Notes under the pieces: model-generated
What the model saw: the letters and a program-made list of their open reading frames with translations, nothing else
The model's database searches: none
What the model was told of the DNA's origin: nothing
Translations under genes and position numbers: made by a program
Shown: piece after piece, positions 39,573 to 47,752 of the stretch
How positions within the stretch are numbered: the stretch's first letter is position 1
Layout: the number at the start of each line of letters is the position of its first letter
Source: a virus
Virus record (IMG/VR): IMGVR_UViG_3300009124_000031
Span: 1 to 48,527 of that record
Strand: one strand, 5' to 3'
DNA: 48,527 bases

Positions 39573-41042
39573 ATGGCATACAGTATAAGACCAACTAGTG
39601 CTGAAGAATTGTCACGTAGTTTGGGTGCGTATGCTCCTACAAAACATGCTGACATTTTAAGTCTGTATAATTATTTGACTAGAACTTATAGAGGAGTTTC
39701 TAATCCTCTAATCTTGAATGATAGAAATGGTGGCAACGCTGTCAAGGTCCATCCAGCAGTTCTACAGAGTGACAGTAGATTGGATGTATCTGATGTTAGA
39801 AATGCGGGTAGAACACTGGCACGAGCTGCTGGTGTGACACTCAACGTACTGTTCGGTGTGGGCAGTTCAGGTGGCAGGGGTCCAGGTTATAATATGGGTA
39901 ATGCTGCTGAGGGCGTCCTTGCCGCTGCTATTGCTGCTCGCTTCATCAATAAAGAAAAACGTATCAATAATAATGATGTCCTGCGTGTGCTCACCGAAAT
40001 GAGCAGGCATCTCACACGAACTGGTAACAGTACAGAACATACATTCAAATCAAGGAACTTCAAGACGAGTAGAGAAACCAAGATTGTTCCTGATGACGAT
40101 GTTAGAGTTTTAATTAATTTGTCTCCTGTCAACATGCGACTGGTGTTTGCTGACACTTTGTTGGAAGGAGATGATAGAGCACAGGGTATTTTTGATAGGA
40201 ACCAGATCATCGGACCTTGTGTACAGTATGCTAACTCCCGAGAGATATCTCAACTAGCAAATGTTATGTACTACAATCGTGTCAAAGATACGATTGAAGT
40301 TCTTGCTGACGGTATTGGAGGAGAACTTACTACCAAGGTTGATGTATATCTTCTCATCAATGGACAGAAGTCTATTACTGTTCCAGCAAACTATAGGATG
40401 GGAACTACTCACACACTGAACATCACTCAAATTTCTTTGAAGCGAGAGGTAGATCAGTTTGCTCAAGTTGGTGGGTGGGATATAGAAACTGCTCAAAGCT
40501 TCTGGGGTCTTATTTTAAACGAAGATATTAGAAATAGTCAGCAGGTTCAGAACATCTATGCCAAACATGCTGATGAGCAATATCCCACAACAAAACATCA
40601 TGCTGCTGCAGTGATGGCAGAAGTTTATACCTGGGCAAACCAAAGACTACAAAGCAAACTTAATAATGCGACATGGAAAACTCATTTTGTAAATACTCTG
40701 GATGAATTTGCTACCAAGAATGAGGAGAATGTCAAACTAGTTGAAATCATTGGTAGTGGATATGAGAAGTATGATTTCAGTAAACTCCATGTTGCATTGA
40801 ACGGTCGCAGAGATCTGGAAGTGCCATCTAATCTGACATTGCAGTCTAGGGTTGCAATGTCTAGACCAGACAATGCTAATAGTTCTCCACTTCCAACAGT
40901 TTTTATTGAAGCAGTAAATTCAAATGACAATAAAACTTACAGGTTTTTGAAACTTAGACATAAGATTGAGTGGAGTGGAACTGCTATTCGTAACTACGTT
41001 GAGAAACAACCAGGACTTGCGGAGTACATTGCAGGACAATGA
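39573..41042 (+). CDS. Putative PD-(D/E)XK (restriction-endonuclease-fold) nuclease
   Basis: A 489-residue protein I do not recognise by name. The motif order fits a PD-(D/E)XK nuclease: a helix Glu in NMGNAAEGVLAAAIAARF (E113), Asp in TKVDVYLLING (D257), and QISLK (Q286 to K290) in place of (D/E)XK, followed by QFAQVGGW. The ISLK...QFxQVxGW form is like some type II restriction-type enzymes. This is motif reading only. The gene starts a late-promoter operon and overlaps the ligase-like gene by ATGA. Other options include an uncharacterised virion protein. Confidence 0.5.
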   Translation: MAYSIRPTSAEELSRSLGAYAPTKHADILSLYNYLTRTYRGVSNPLILNDRNGGNAVKVHPAVLQSDSRLDVSDVRNAGRTLARAAGVTLNVLFGVGSSGGRGPGYNMGNAAEGVLAAAIAARFINKEKRINNNDVLRVLTEMSRHLTRTGNSTEHTFKSRNFKTSRETKIVPDDDVRVLINLSPVNMRLVFADTLLEGDDRAQGIFDRNQIIGPCVQYANSREISQLANVMYYNRVKDTIEVLADGIGGELTTKVDVYLLINGQKSITVPANYRMGTTHTLNITQISLKREVDQFAQVGGWDIETAQSFWGLILNEDIRNSQQVQNIYAKHADEQYPTTKHHAAAVMAEVYTWANQRLQSKLNNATWKTHFVNTLDEFATKNEENVKLVEIIGSGYEKYDFSKLHVALNGRRDLEVPSNLTLQSRVAMSRPDNANSSPLPTVFIEAVNSNDNKTYRFLKLRHKIEWSGTAIRNYVEKQPGLAEYIAGQ

Positions 41043-42253
41043 GTAAGAATACACACTTAGAACACTTAGAAGATAGTATCCTCCTTGACGGTATCAACGG
41101 TGCCAAGGATGCATTCAAGTTTTTAGATCAACTGGCAAAAACTTTTTCAGGTACATCTGGTAACAACTTCAAAATTACTACGAAATGGGATGGTGCTCCT
41201 GCAATTTTCTGTGGCATTTATCCTGGTACAGATAAGTTTTTTGTCGGTACAAAATCTGTCTTCAATAAAGATGCAAAGATCAACTTTACTGATGATGATA
41301 TTGATGTCAATCATGGTCACGCTCCTGGTCTAGTATCTAAACTGAAAGCGGCTCTTAAGTATTTTCCTTCTCTTGGCATTCAAGGAGTTGCTCAGGGAGA
41401 TCTTTTATTTACTGATGATAAGAAAATACAAATCATTGGTGGTAAGAATTGCATAACTTTCCAACCAAATACAATTACCTATTGTATTTCTGATGATAAT
41501 GATCTACACGCTCAGGCAAAAAAAGCAAAGATTGGAGTAGTTTTCCACACAGCATATAAAGGAAGTGACATTAGTTCTATGAATGCTTCTTTTGGGTATG
41601 ATATTAGCAAGTTGGAAAAATCAAATGATGTGCTAGTGCTTAGTGCAGAAACTTCTCATCTTGGGAAAGATACTTTACTTACAGAACAAGAATATGTAGT
41701 TCTTGGAAGGTTGAAAAAACAAAGTCCAAATCATTTGAGGAAAGCAGGAGCATTCCTTAACGAAGTTGCTGATCAGATTGTCAAGAAAGATCAACTAACA
41801 ATTGGACCTAGACTAAAAATCTTCTTCAATGCATATGTCCGCCAGGGTAAGACTGTTCCATCTGCTGCAAAGTTCTATGCAGAGTTTACTGAATATTTTA
41901 CTAACGAATGTCAGAAAGCAGTAGATAAGGTCAAGACGCCGAAAGCGAAGAGCACCAAGAAAAAGAAAATGTATGACGGTCTTGATTTTATCGAGAAGCA
42001 CAAAGATGCACTCCATAGCACAGTCGAACTATATAAGATACTGCAAGAAGCTAAACTGGTCTTTATCAGAAAACTTGAGAAGGGCGAAAGGATTGGAACA
42101 TATCTGAAGACCGAGGATGGTTATGAAATTACAGCACCAGAAGGTTATGTTGCCATCAGTGATGGAACTAATGCAGTAAAACTGGTTGATCGATTGTCAT
42201 TCAGTGTGGCGAACTTCAACGTATCTAAGGACTGGGTATCTGGAGACAAATGA
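41039..42253 (+). CDS. Covalent nucleotidyltransferase, DNA/RNA ligase-like (DUF6267-like)
   Basis: A 404-residue protein. TTKWDGAPAIF contains motif I, K49-x-D-G52, the adenylated Lys of ATP ligases. GVAQGDLLF (G120-D121) fits motif III, EGYVAI (E368-G369) motif IV and VKLVDR (K381) motif V. A helical, Lys-rich insertion (about residues 240-345) separates III from IV. This suggests a ligase that seals DNA or RNA ends, although T4-like phages usually also carry gp30. Start and stop are in ATGA overlaps. The family name is tentative; the motif set is visible. Confidence 0.68.
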   Translation: MSKNTHLEHLEDSILLDGINGAKDAFKFLDQLAKTFSGTSGNNFKITTKWDGAPAIFCGIYPGTDKFFVGTKSVFNKDAKINFTDDDIDVNHGHAPGLVSKLKAALKYFPSLGIQGVAQGDLLFTDDKKIQIIGGKNCITFQPNTITYCISDDNDLHAQAKKAKIGVVFHTAYKGSDISSMNASFGYDISKLEKSNDVLVLSAETSHLGKDTLLTEQEYVVLGRLKKQSPNHLRKAGAFLNEVADQIVKKDQLTIGPRLKIFFNAYVRQGKTVPSAAKFYAEFTEYFTNECQKAVDKVKTPKAKSTKKKKMYDGLDFIEKHKDALHSTVELYKILQEAKLVFIRKLEKGERIGTYLKTEDGYEITAPEGYVAISDGTNAVKLVDRLSFSVANFNVSKDWVSGDK

Positions 42254-42810
42254 GAAAGATTGTTCTAGCATTCGGGAGAATGAACCCTCCCACTATTGGT
42301 CACGAAAAACTAATCAAAATTTGTGCCGATGTTGCTAGGCAAAATAATTGCGACTACCAAATTTATTTGAGTAATAGCAATGACAAAAAGAAGAACCCTC
42401 TAGATCCACAGACAAAGATCAAGTTAGTGAAGAAAATGTTTCCCACTTATGCTGATCATATTCATGTGGATAGAACAGTATCTAATCCATTCAAATTATT
42501 AGCAATGTTCAATGGAGAATATGATGATGTAATTTGGGTTGCGGGTGGCGAAGATGCTGCTAATTATGATAGAAGTTTTCATAATCATATGAAAACAGAA
42601 GCACCAGACTTTTTCTTCAGATCTCTAGTTATTCACAGTTCTGGAGAGAGAAGTGCAGATGCCGAAGGCGCAACTGGTATGTCAGGTACAAAGATGAGAA
42701 ATTTTGCTTTGCAATCAGATTTTAATAGTTTCCGTTCAGGTATGCCAACAACAATTAGTGATAGAGAATGTAGATCCGTGATGAAAAAAATCCAAGATTA
42801 TATGCTATGA
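42250..42810 (+). CDS. NMN-adenylyltransferase-like nucleotidyltransferase
   Basis: A 186-residue protein of the HxGH family. GRMNPPTIGHEKL (G9-H18) is the first motif with T15-x-G-H18, and GMSGTKMR (S145-R150) is the C-terminal SxTxxR motif in a slightly changed form (SGTKMR). Such enzymes transfer AMP or CMP to NMN or related substrates. T4-like cyanophages often encode one; the substrate is unproven, with NMN the best guess. Translation is coupled to the ligase-like gene before it and the small gene after it. Confidence 0.82.
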   Translation: MRKIVLAFGRMNPPTIGHEKLIKICADVARQNNCDYQIYLSNSNDKKKNPLDPQTKIKLVKKMFPTYADHIHVDRTVSNPFKLLAMFNGEYDDVIWVAGGEDAANYDRSFHNHMKTEAPDFFFRSLVIHSSGERSADAEGATGMSGTKMRNFALQSDFNSFRSGMPTTISDRECRSVMKKIQDYML

Positions 42811-43031
42811 AGAATTTTAAGAGACTACGAGAAGAAGCACTTCGTCAGCAGCAGAGACATGACGAAGTATTCAGGGAAGGTGATAGTGTTATGTCTGCTC
42901 GTACAGGTATAAAAGGAACTATTCATAGAGTAGGTGGAAACTATGCCATTGTTATTTCTGAAGAGGGAGAAATGTTCCGCGAATGGATGAAGAACATCCG
43001 TGCTATAAATAAAGAAAGGAAACAAGTATAG
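42807..43031 (+). CDS. Small SH3/KOW-like protein
   Basis: A 74-residue basic protein starting in an ATGA overlap. VFREGDSVMSARTGIKGTIH, then RVGGNYAIVISEEGEMFREW, reads as a small beta barrel of the KOW/SH3 type. I associate the pattern with conserved cyanophage proteins. Function unknown; RNA or DNA binding is possible. Confidence 0.6.
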   Translation: MKNFKRLREEALRQQQRHDEVFREGDSVMSARTGIKGTIHRVGGNYAIVISEEGEMFREWMKNIRAINKERKQV

Positions 43032-43041
43032 TGTTTAAAGG

Positions 43042-43992
43042 ATGAATAAGCAGCAACCAACGACCAGTGTGCGTCATAATGACGCATTCTCTCAAGGATT
43101 GATGTCTTCATACACTCGTTGGATGGGTGGTGAGGGATTTCAGGGATCCACTCTTTCCGAGGAAAGCATTCCTTCCTTAGAGAAAAAAGAAACCAAGGAT
43201 GATTTCTCGCAAAAAGATCCAAAAGCAAAAGCAGGTGCTCCAGATCCCGCTACCAACCTCCGCGCAGGTCTAGGTGTTAAGCAGTCCCATGGCGCAGAGA
43301 TTAGAGATACCACAAAGGTGGTTGCTCGTGAAGAGTATGGTAAGAAAAAGAAGTGTCCTGAGTGTGGTGGAAAGGGTTGCTCCCACTGTGGTGGTGATGG
43401 ATATCATTCCATGAAAAAAGAAGCACTATCATTTGAACTTAATGGTGTTGAGTACGTCTTTGAAGAGGAAACTCTAGAAGAAGGTAGCATGAAGCAAGCA
43501 CGTAAGAATGTTGGTGCTTCTACCTGCTGGAAGGGTTACACGGCGAAGGGCACTAAGATGAAGAATGGTAAGTCCGTTCCTAATTGCGTCAAAGAATACT
43601 TTGAAAAAGATAAAGACGGCAAGATGGTGAAGAAGCACAACTGTGCTAAAAAAGTTAAGAAGGAAGGACTTGAGTATAATGTTGTTCCTGGTGAACACAC
43701 CATGCTAGAAGATGGAACTGTCACTCACTATGATATTGTGAGAGAAAATGAAATTATTCATAACGTTCCTGTCAACGAACTTGAGATCATGATCAGTGAA
43801 GTTCATGAGCACGTTGTAAACGATGACAAGAACAGAGAAGTTCTTGGTGAAAAGAAACTTGATCCTGTTGGTAAAGCAGACGCTGATATTGACAATGATG
43901 GTGATGTAGATAAGTCTGACAAGTATCTTCACGCTCGCCGCAAGAAGATCAGTAAGATCGTCTCTGCGAAGGGAAAAGCATCAAAAAAGTGA
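43042..43992 (+). CDS. Modular protein with zinc-finger-like and EF-hand motifs
   Basis: A 316-residue Lys/Glu-rich protein. A DnaJ-like CPECGGKGCSHCGGDG cluster (C105, C108, C113, C116) can bind zinc. ASTCWKGYTAKGTKMKNG is a segment I associate with cyanophage virion proteins. Near the C-terminus D282-I-D-N-D-G-D-V-D-K-S-D293 is a canonical EF-hand calcium loop (DxDxDGxVxxxD), followed by a basic helix (HARRKKISKIVS). It lies in a late-expressed unit, so a virion or head-internal role is likely. No known enzyme domain is seen. Confidence 0.7.
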   Translation: MNKQQPTTSVRHNDAFSQGLMSSYTRWMGGEGFQGSTLSEESIPSLEKKETKDDFSQKDPKAKAGAPDPATNLRAGLGVKQSHGAEIRDTTKVVAREEYGKKKKCPECGGKGCSHCGGDGYHSMKKEALSFELNGVEYVFEEETLEEGSMKQARKNVGASTCWKGYTAKGTKMKNGKSVPNCVKEYFEKDKDGKMVKKHNCAKKVKKEGLEYNVVPGEHTMLEDGTVTHYDIVRENEIIHNVPVNELEIMISEVHEHVVNDDKNREVLGEKKLDPVGKADADIDNDGDVDKSDKYLHARRKKISKIVSAKGKASKK

Positions 43993-44138
43993 ATGAGGAG
44001 CACCTAGACGAGGGTGCTCCAAAGAAAAAGAAACCAACGGTAGAAGTTATGCCTGAGGTTCCTACTAAGGCAGGGGACGAATATAGTAAGTCCTTTAAGA
44101 GTAATAAAAAGTATATCGAGAAAGCACGCATCCGCTGA
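43989..44138 (+). CDS. Small basic hypothetical protein (GTG start)
   Basis: A 49-residue ORF. GTG 43989 overlaps the previous stop (GTGA). The product is acidic then strongly basic (LDEGAPKKKKPTVEV, then FKSNKKYIEKARIR). The coupled start and lack of any other coding frame support it, but there is no ATG start. Not recognised. Confidence 0.45.
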   Translation: MNEEHLDEGAPKKKKPTVEVMPEVPTKAGDEYSKSFKSNKKYIEKARIR

Positions 44139-44144
44139 TAAATA
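44137..44144 (+). promoter_or_regulatory. Late promoter (GATAAATA)
   Basis: GATAAATA overlaps the previous stop, 25 bases before ATG 44169. It is one mismatch from the T4 late box. Confidence 0.5.
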
Positions 44145-44168
44145 ATTCAGCACCCCGTGTATAAAATC

Positions 44169-44363
44169 ATGTTATCCTTTTTACTCCCTATTGCACAAAA
44201 GATCATCACTGATGCCGTTGCTAAGATCCCCGATGACGAGGAACTTGGCGAGAAACTAATTGAAGTATGTCTGATTATTCTCAAGAAAGCAGTCAAACTA
44301 ACAAAGACTGATATGGATGACAGACTTCTTCATAAAGTAGAAGAGGCAATCAAATCTCGTTGA
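44169..44363 (+). CDS. Small helical conserved cyanophage protein
   Basis: A 64-residue, all-helical protein. MLSFLLPIAQKIITDAVAKI, then DDEELGEKLIEVCLIILKKAVKLTKT. GTG 44157 is in frame but only 13 bases after the late box, so ATG 44169 is preferred. The pattern recurs in cyanophages. An N-terminal amphipathic or membrane helix is possible, and a holin-like role cannot be excluded. Confidence 0.55.
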   Translation: MLSFLLPIAQKIITDAVAKIPDDEELGEKLIEVCLIILKKAVKLTKTDMDDRLLHKVEEAIKSR

Positions 44364-44386
44364 TACTCAATAAAATACTTACTTGC

Positions 44387-44411
44387 GGGGACCTTAGGGT
44401 CCCCATTTTTT
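44387..44411 (+). terminator. Intrinsic terminator
   Basis: A seven-pair stem GGGGACC and GGTCCCC with loop TTAG, then A and T6. It is close to the terminators at 15146 and 22853, with TTAG in place of TTCG. Confidence 0.9.
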
Positions 44412-44418
44412 ATAAATA
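44411..44418 (+). promoter_or_regulatory. Perfect T4-type late promoter (TATAAATA)
   Basis: TATAAATA matches the T4 late consensus exactly and starts on the last T of the terminator, 34 bases before ATG 44452. Confidence 0.75.
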
Positions 44419-44451
44419 CATATTAGAAAACGTACCCGAAGGATATTTCAA

Positions 44452-45285
44452 ATGGCAATCTTAGGAAAGCTTGATGCCAAAGCGATGGGAACCGCAGTTG
44501 CCGTTCTGAACGGTGATGCTACGGTAACTACTGCTGGCGATTTTACTGATGCTGCAGATAATAAAATCAATGCTGGAGACATTCTCCGCTTAGATGGTGT
44601 AGATTATATTGTAAAGAGCGTAGACAGTGCTACCTCTCTAGAACTTCATACTGCATATGCTGGTTCTGATGCAACTATCGCTGCTGGTTCTGCAATCCGC
44701 CGTACCGCTCCTAAAGAAGTTGCCGCATATATCGTCAAAGGTGGCGATAGCAATCCTGGTCAACTCCTTCAGGTAAACCAAGAGGAAGCAGCACTAGACG
44801 AGAACCGTTCACGCGGTATCAACGGTCCTGGTTGGTGGATCTACAAGACCCACACCGACGTTGGTGGTAACACCCGTCACAAAGCAGAGTGCATTGCATC
44901 CTTCGCTGCAGTTGCCGCAACAACTCTCGACGATACTGATGACGCACTCGTAGCAGACGTTACTTCTACGATCACCATCTCGGCACAACCTGCTGATGTT
45001 GGTGCTGCAGCAGATCCATTCACTGGAACCTTTGTTGTTGCAGCAAGTGCATCTACTGGAAGTCTTGTATTCCAATGGCAGCGTCAAACTGCAACTGGAA
45101 CTCGCTGGGTCAACATCACTGGTTCACTCGATGGTGGTGTTTACAGTGGTCAGACTGGTTCAACCCTTACAGTTACCGCTGCTGCTAAAGCAGACCTCGA
45201 TGGTTACAAGTTCCGTGTCAAACTAACATCTGACGCTGGTGCAGAGGAAGTAATCTCCGACGCAGCAACCCTAACTTATGCATGA
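44452..45285 (+). CDS. Virion protein with C-terminal Ig-like domain
   Basis: A 277-residue protein. The N-terminal 170 residues (MAILGKLDAKAMGTAVAVLN, DILRLDGVDYIVKSVDSATS, GPGWWIYKTHTDVGGNTRHK) match a head-associated protein type widespread in cyanophages. The last 100 residues form an Ig-like beta sandwich (TITISAQPADVG, SLVFQWQRQTATGTRW, LTVTAAAKADLDGYKFRVKLTS), as in T4 Hoc and other surface proteins. A perfect late promoter precedes it. A capsid decoration role is inferred. Confidence 0.78.
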   Translation: MAILGKLDAKAMGTAVAVLNGDATVTTAGDFTDAADNKINAGDILRLDGVDYIVKSVDSATSLELHTAYAGSDATIAAGSAIRRTAPKEVAAYIVKGGDSNPGQLLQVNQEEAALDENRSRGINGPGWWIYKTHTDVGGNTRHKAECIASFAAVAATTLDDTDDALVADVTSTITISAQPADVGAAADPFTGTFVVAASASTGSLVFQWQRQTATGTRWVNITGSLDGGVYSGQTGSTLTVTAAAKADLDGYKFRVKLTSDAGAEEVISDAATLTYA

Positions 45286-45290
45286 TGTAA

Positions 45291-45647
45291 ATGAACTTTG
45301 ATGAATTGACAAAAGATAACTGGATCTTCTTCGCTATTCGTAACTATAACAATCCATCTTCGGTTACAAAAGAAGACTTTGAAGAAGATCTAAATAGGTT
45401 TAAGTACATTAAAAGATTATTCCGTAGGTATGAAACTACGGGTGAACTTAAAACCCATTTGATCCTCAATCATATTATTTTAATGTATAATGTTTTTGAT
45501 GATGCTGCTACGCCTCTGCTATTTTTCAAAATAGAAGCGTCGTATTGGCCTATCTTAAAAGCGTTTTTGCTTTTCTTAAATAGATTGCCACCAACTTTAG
45601 AAGACGAAATAGATCAAGAATGTCTGAAACATCTAAACCTATTGTGA
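45291..45647 (+). CDS. Conserved phage hypothetical protein
   Basis: A 118-residue helical protein. KDNWIFFAIRNYNNPSSVTKEDFEEDL, then LNHIILMYNVFDDAATPLLFFKIE and WPILKAFLLFLNRLP. The NHxIxLYNVF...LLFFKIE pattern occurs in many T4-like marine phages; function unknown. It overlaps the next gene by 28 bases. Confidence 0.68.
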   Translation: MNFDELTKDNWIFFAIRNYNNPSSVTKEDFEEDLNRFKYIKRLFRRYETTGELKTHLILNHIILMYNVFDDAATPLLFFKIEASYWPILKAFLLFLNRLPPTLEDEIDQECLKHLNLL

Positions 45648-46342
45648 ATGAAATGATGGCAGGAGACGGATCAGGTCTCTCAATGCCACCTGCTTTTGTA
45701 TTTGTTAATCCTAGATCTCACCGTCGCTATAAAAAATCAAATCAAGATAAAGTTGATGGCAGGACAAAAGGAGCAAAACGGATGCTCTCTCGTATCACAA
45801 CCCGTAGAAAAATGAAAGAACAAGTAGAAGAAACAATTATTTCTGAAGCGGTGCCCTCCGAAACTGAGAGAGCACAGAAGCAGATCGGTCAGATGAAAAA
45901 ACTGAACCGTGCAAAAGATCTGCAAAAGAAACGCGAAGAAGCAAAGAAAAAGATGCAGTCTAAGACTAAGGAAATGGACACTTTGATGAAGGCTCGTATG
46001 CAAGACTTCAAAAAGAAAGCATCTGATCAGACTAAAAAATCACAAATGAAAAACTCTTACGAAATGGAAGGTGAACAAATCATGGAAACTACAAAAACTG
46101 ATGCACTCGAAGTAGCACTGCAAGTTGCAACTTCCGAACTCAATCCTACTGGTGAAACTGCATTCGCAAAGATCAACTTCAATGATGGATCTGAGCAGAA
46201 CCTAGACAACTTCTCTGCTAAGCGTATCGCTGCTTGCTATGCTCAACTAGATGAGCCCAAGCAAAACCAGTTCCGTTATATGCTCAATAAGGACGCAGCA
46301 ACCTTCCAATCTGCTCTCGATTTTGCAGTAAGGAATGTCTAA
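45620..46342 (+). CDS. Conserved Lys-rich hypothetical protein
   Basis: A 240-residue protein. The N-terminus MPPAFVFVNPRSHRRYKKSN leads into a basic coiled coil (about residues 75-150). The C-terminal 80 residues form a helical domain (NFSAKRIAACYAQLDEPKQNQFRYML). It has the look of a head-internal or neck-associated late protein, but no family is recognised. Its stop overlaps the next ATG. Confidence 0.62.
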   Translation: MSETSKPIVNEMMAGDGSGLSMPPAFVFVNPRSHRRYKKSNQDKVDGRTKGAKRMLSRITTRRKMKEQVEETIISEAVPSETERAQKQIGQMKKLNRAKDLQKKREEAKKKMQSKTKEMDTLMKARMQDFKKKASDQTKKSQMKNSYEMEGEQIMETTKTDALEVALQVATSELNPTGETAFAKINFNDGSEQNLDNFSAKRIAACYAQLDEPKQNQFRYMLNKDAATFQSALDFAVRNV

Positions 46343-46776
46343 TGGCGTTTGGTCTTCAAAAGTTAGCAGTTTTAGAATCGAAACTTGATATTTATGAAGA
46401 TCTCTCCAAGGAGATGCTTGACAAACTTGAACGTGCTGTCGGCACTATCTCGGAAAATAGCAATAGGATTGCTATAATCTTGGAGCGTCATGAAGGACGT
46501 TTGGAAGAAAGCGAACGGACAGATAAACTCATCATCAAAATGATTGAGGATTTGAAAATTAAGGTGGATAAAGATCACGAAGTAATGCACACTAGAGTTT
46601 CTCAGTTGCAGAAGAAAGTGGATGTCAATGCTAAGTTTGTCATTGGCGCTGGTGCTGTTCTCGCTACCCTTGTGGCAGTGTTACAAGTGGTTCCACCTAT
46701 CATCAAAGTATTGACGCCACAGGCATCCTCTGTTAGTATGACTGCAGTGATGCCTGTTGTTCGTGAGCTTTATTGA
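46342..46776 (+). CDS. Coiled-coil membrane protein, XhlA/holin-like by layout
   Basis: A 144-residue protein. A long coiled coil (residues 1-95, with ISENSNRIAIILERHEGRLEES) is followed by one membrane helix (VIGAGAVLATLVAVLQVVPPII) and a short tail. The layout resembles XhlA-type hemolysin/holin helpers and similar small phage membrane proteins. Function not shown. It overlaps gp61 by 14 bases. Confidence 0.6.
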   Translation: MAFGLQKLAVLESKLDIYEDLSKEMLDKLERAVGTISENSNRIAIILERHEGRLEESERTDKLIIKMIEDLKIKVDKDHEVMHTRVSQLQKKVDVNAKFVIGAGAVLATLVAVLQVVPPIIKVLTPQASSVSMTAVMPVVRELY

Positions 46777-47752
46777 CACCCAATATATTCAACTAGTCTC
46801 TCCTACGTTGCAGAAGTTTGCACGTAAGAAGGACAGTTTGTATAATTTTAGGTGCCCATATTGTGGAGACAGCAAGAAGCATAAGAACAAGTGTCGCGGA
46901 TATATCTTTAAGGTAAAAAACGACTTTGTATTTAAGTGTCACAACTGTGGTGTTGGAAAAACATTTACAAACTTTCTAAAAGATCAAAGTCCTCATCTCT
47001 ATGATCAGTATATTCTAGAGAGATACAAGGAAGGACTGACGGGTAAAGGATCACAGACACCAAACCCCAAGTTTGTGTTTGAAAAACCTGTTTTTAAAAC
47101 CTCAAAGAAGGTTGATCTTGAACCTGTCTCGGAACTAAATAAAGAACATCCTGCCCGAGAATATCTTGAGCAAAGAAAAATTGAAGATCTAAAAAGTTTT
47201 TACTACTGTCCAAAATTTAAAGAGTGGACTAACAAACAGAAGAAAACATTTGACACTCTACGTCAAGATAGTCCACGAATTATAATCCCACTAAAGGATA
47301 AAGATGGAACCATGTTTGGTTTCCAGGGTAGATCTCTTGCCCCTAAAGCTAAGATTAGATATATTACCATTATGCTTGACGATACCATGCCTAAAGTGTA
47401 TGGTTTAGATCGTATTGACCCTACCAAAGAAGTATATGTCACAGAAGGACCCTTCGACAGTCATTTCATTAGAAATGCTATTGCTATGTGTGGTAGCGAT
47501 GTTGACCTTAGCACTTTCGATTATAACTTTGTATACACCTTCGACAACGAACCCAGAAGCAGAGAGATTGTCAATAAAATTGCAAAATCGATCAAGATGG
47601 GACGGAAGGTAGTTATCTTTCCCAAGAATATTAAAGAGAAAGACCTGAACGACATGGTTCTCGCTGGACATGACGTTCAATCTCTGGTAGAATGTAACAC
47701 TTACAGCGGACTAGAATCAACACTTAAACTGAACGAATGGAAAAAAGTATGA
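46763..47752 (+). CDS. gp61: DNA primase gp61
   Basis: A 329-residue DnaG-type primase subunit acting with gp41. The N-terminal zinc site is CPYCGDSKKHKNKCRGY and CHNCGVGKTF. The TOPRIM-like region includes YVTEGPFDSHFIRNAIAMCG and a later TFDNEPRSREI. T4 gp61 has 342 residues. GTG 46763 gives the family start MSFIDTQYIQL; TTG 46757 is two codons upstream. ATGA overlap with nrdA. Confidence 0.94.
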   Translation: MSFIDTQYIQLVSPTLQKFARKKDSLYNFRCPYCGDSKKHKNKCRGYIFKVKNDFVFKCHNCGVGKTFTNFLKDQSPHLYDQYILERYKEGLTGKGSQTPNPKFVFEKPVFKTSKKVDLEPVSELNKEHPAREYLEQRKIEDLKSFYYCPKFKEWTNKQKKTFDTLRQDSPRIIIPLKDKDGTMFGFQGRSLAPKAKIRYITIMLDDTMPKVYGLDRIDPTKEVYVTEGPFDSHFIRNAIAMCGSDVDLSTFDYNFVYTFDNEPRSREIVNKIAKSIKMGRKVVIFPKNIKEKDLNDMVLAGHDVQSLVECNTYSGLESTLKLNEWKKV

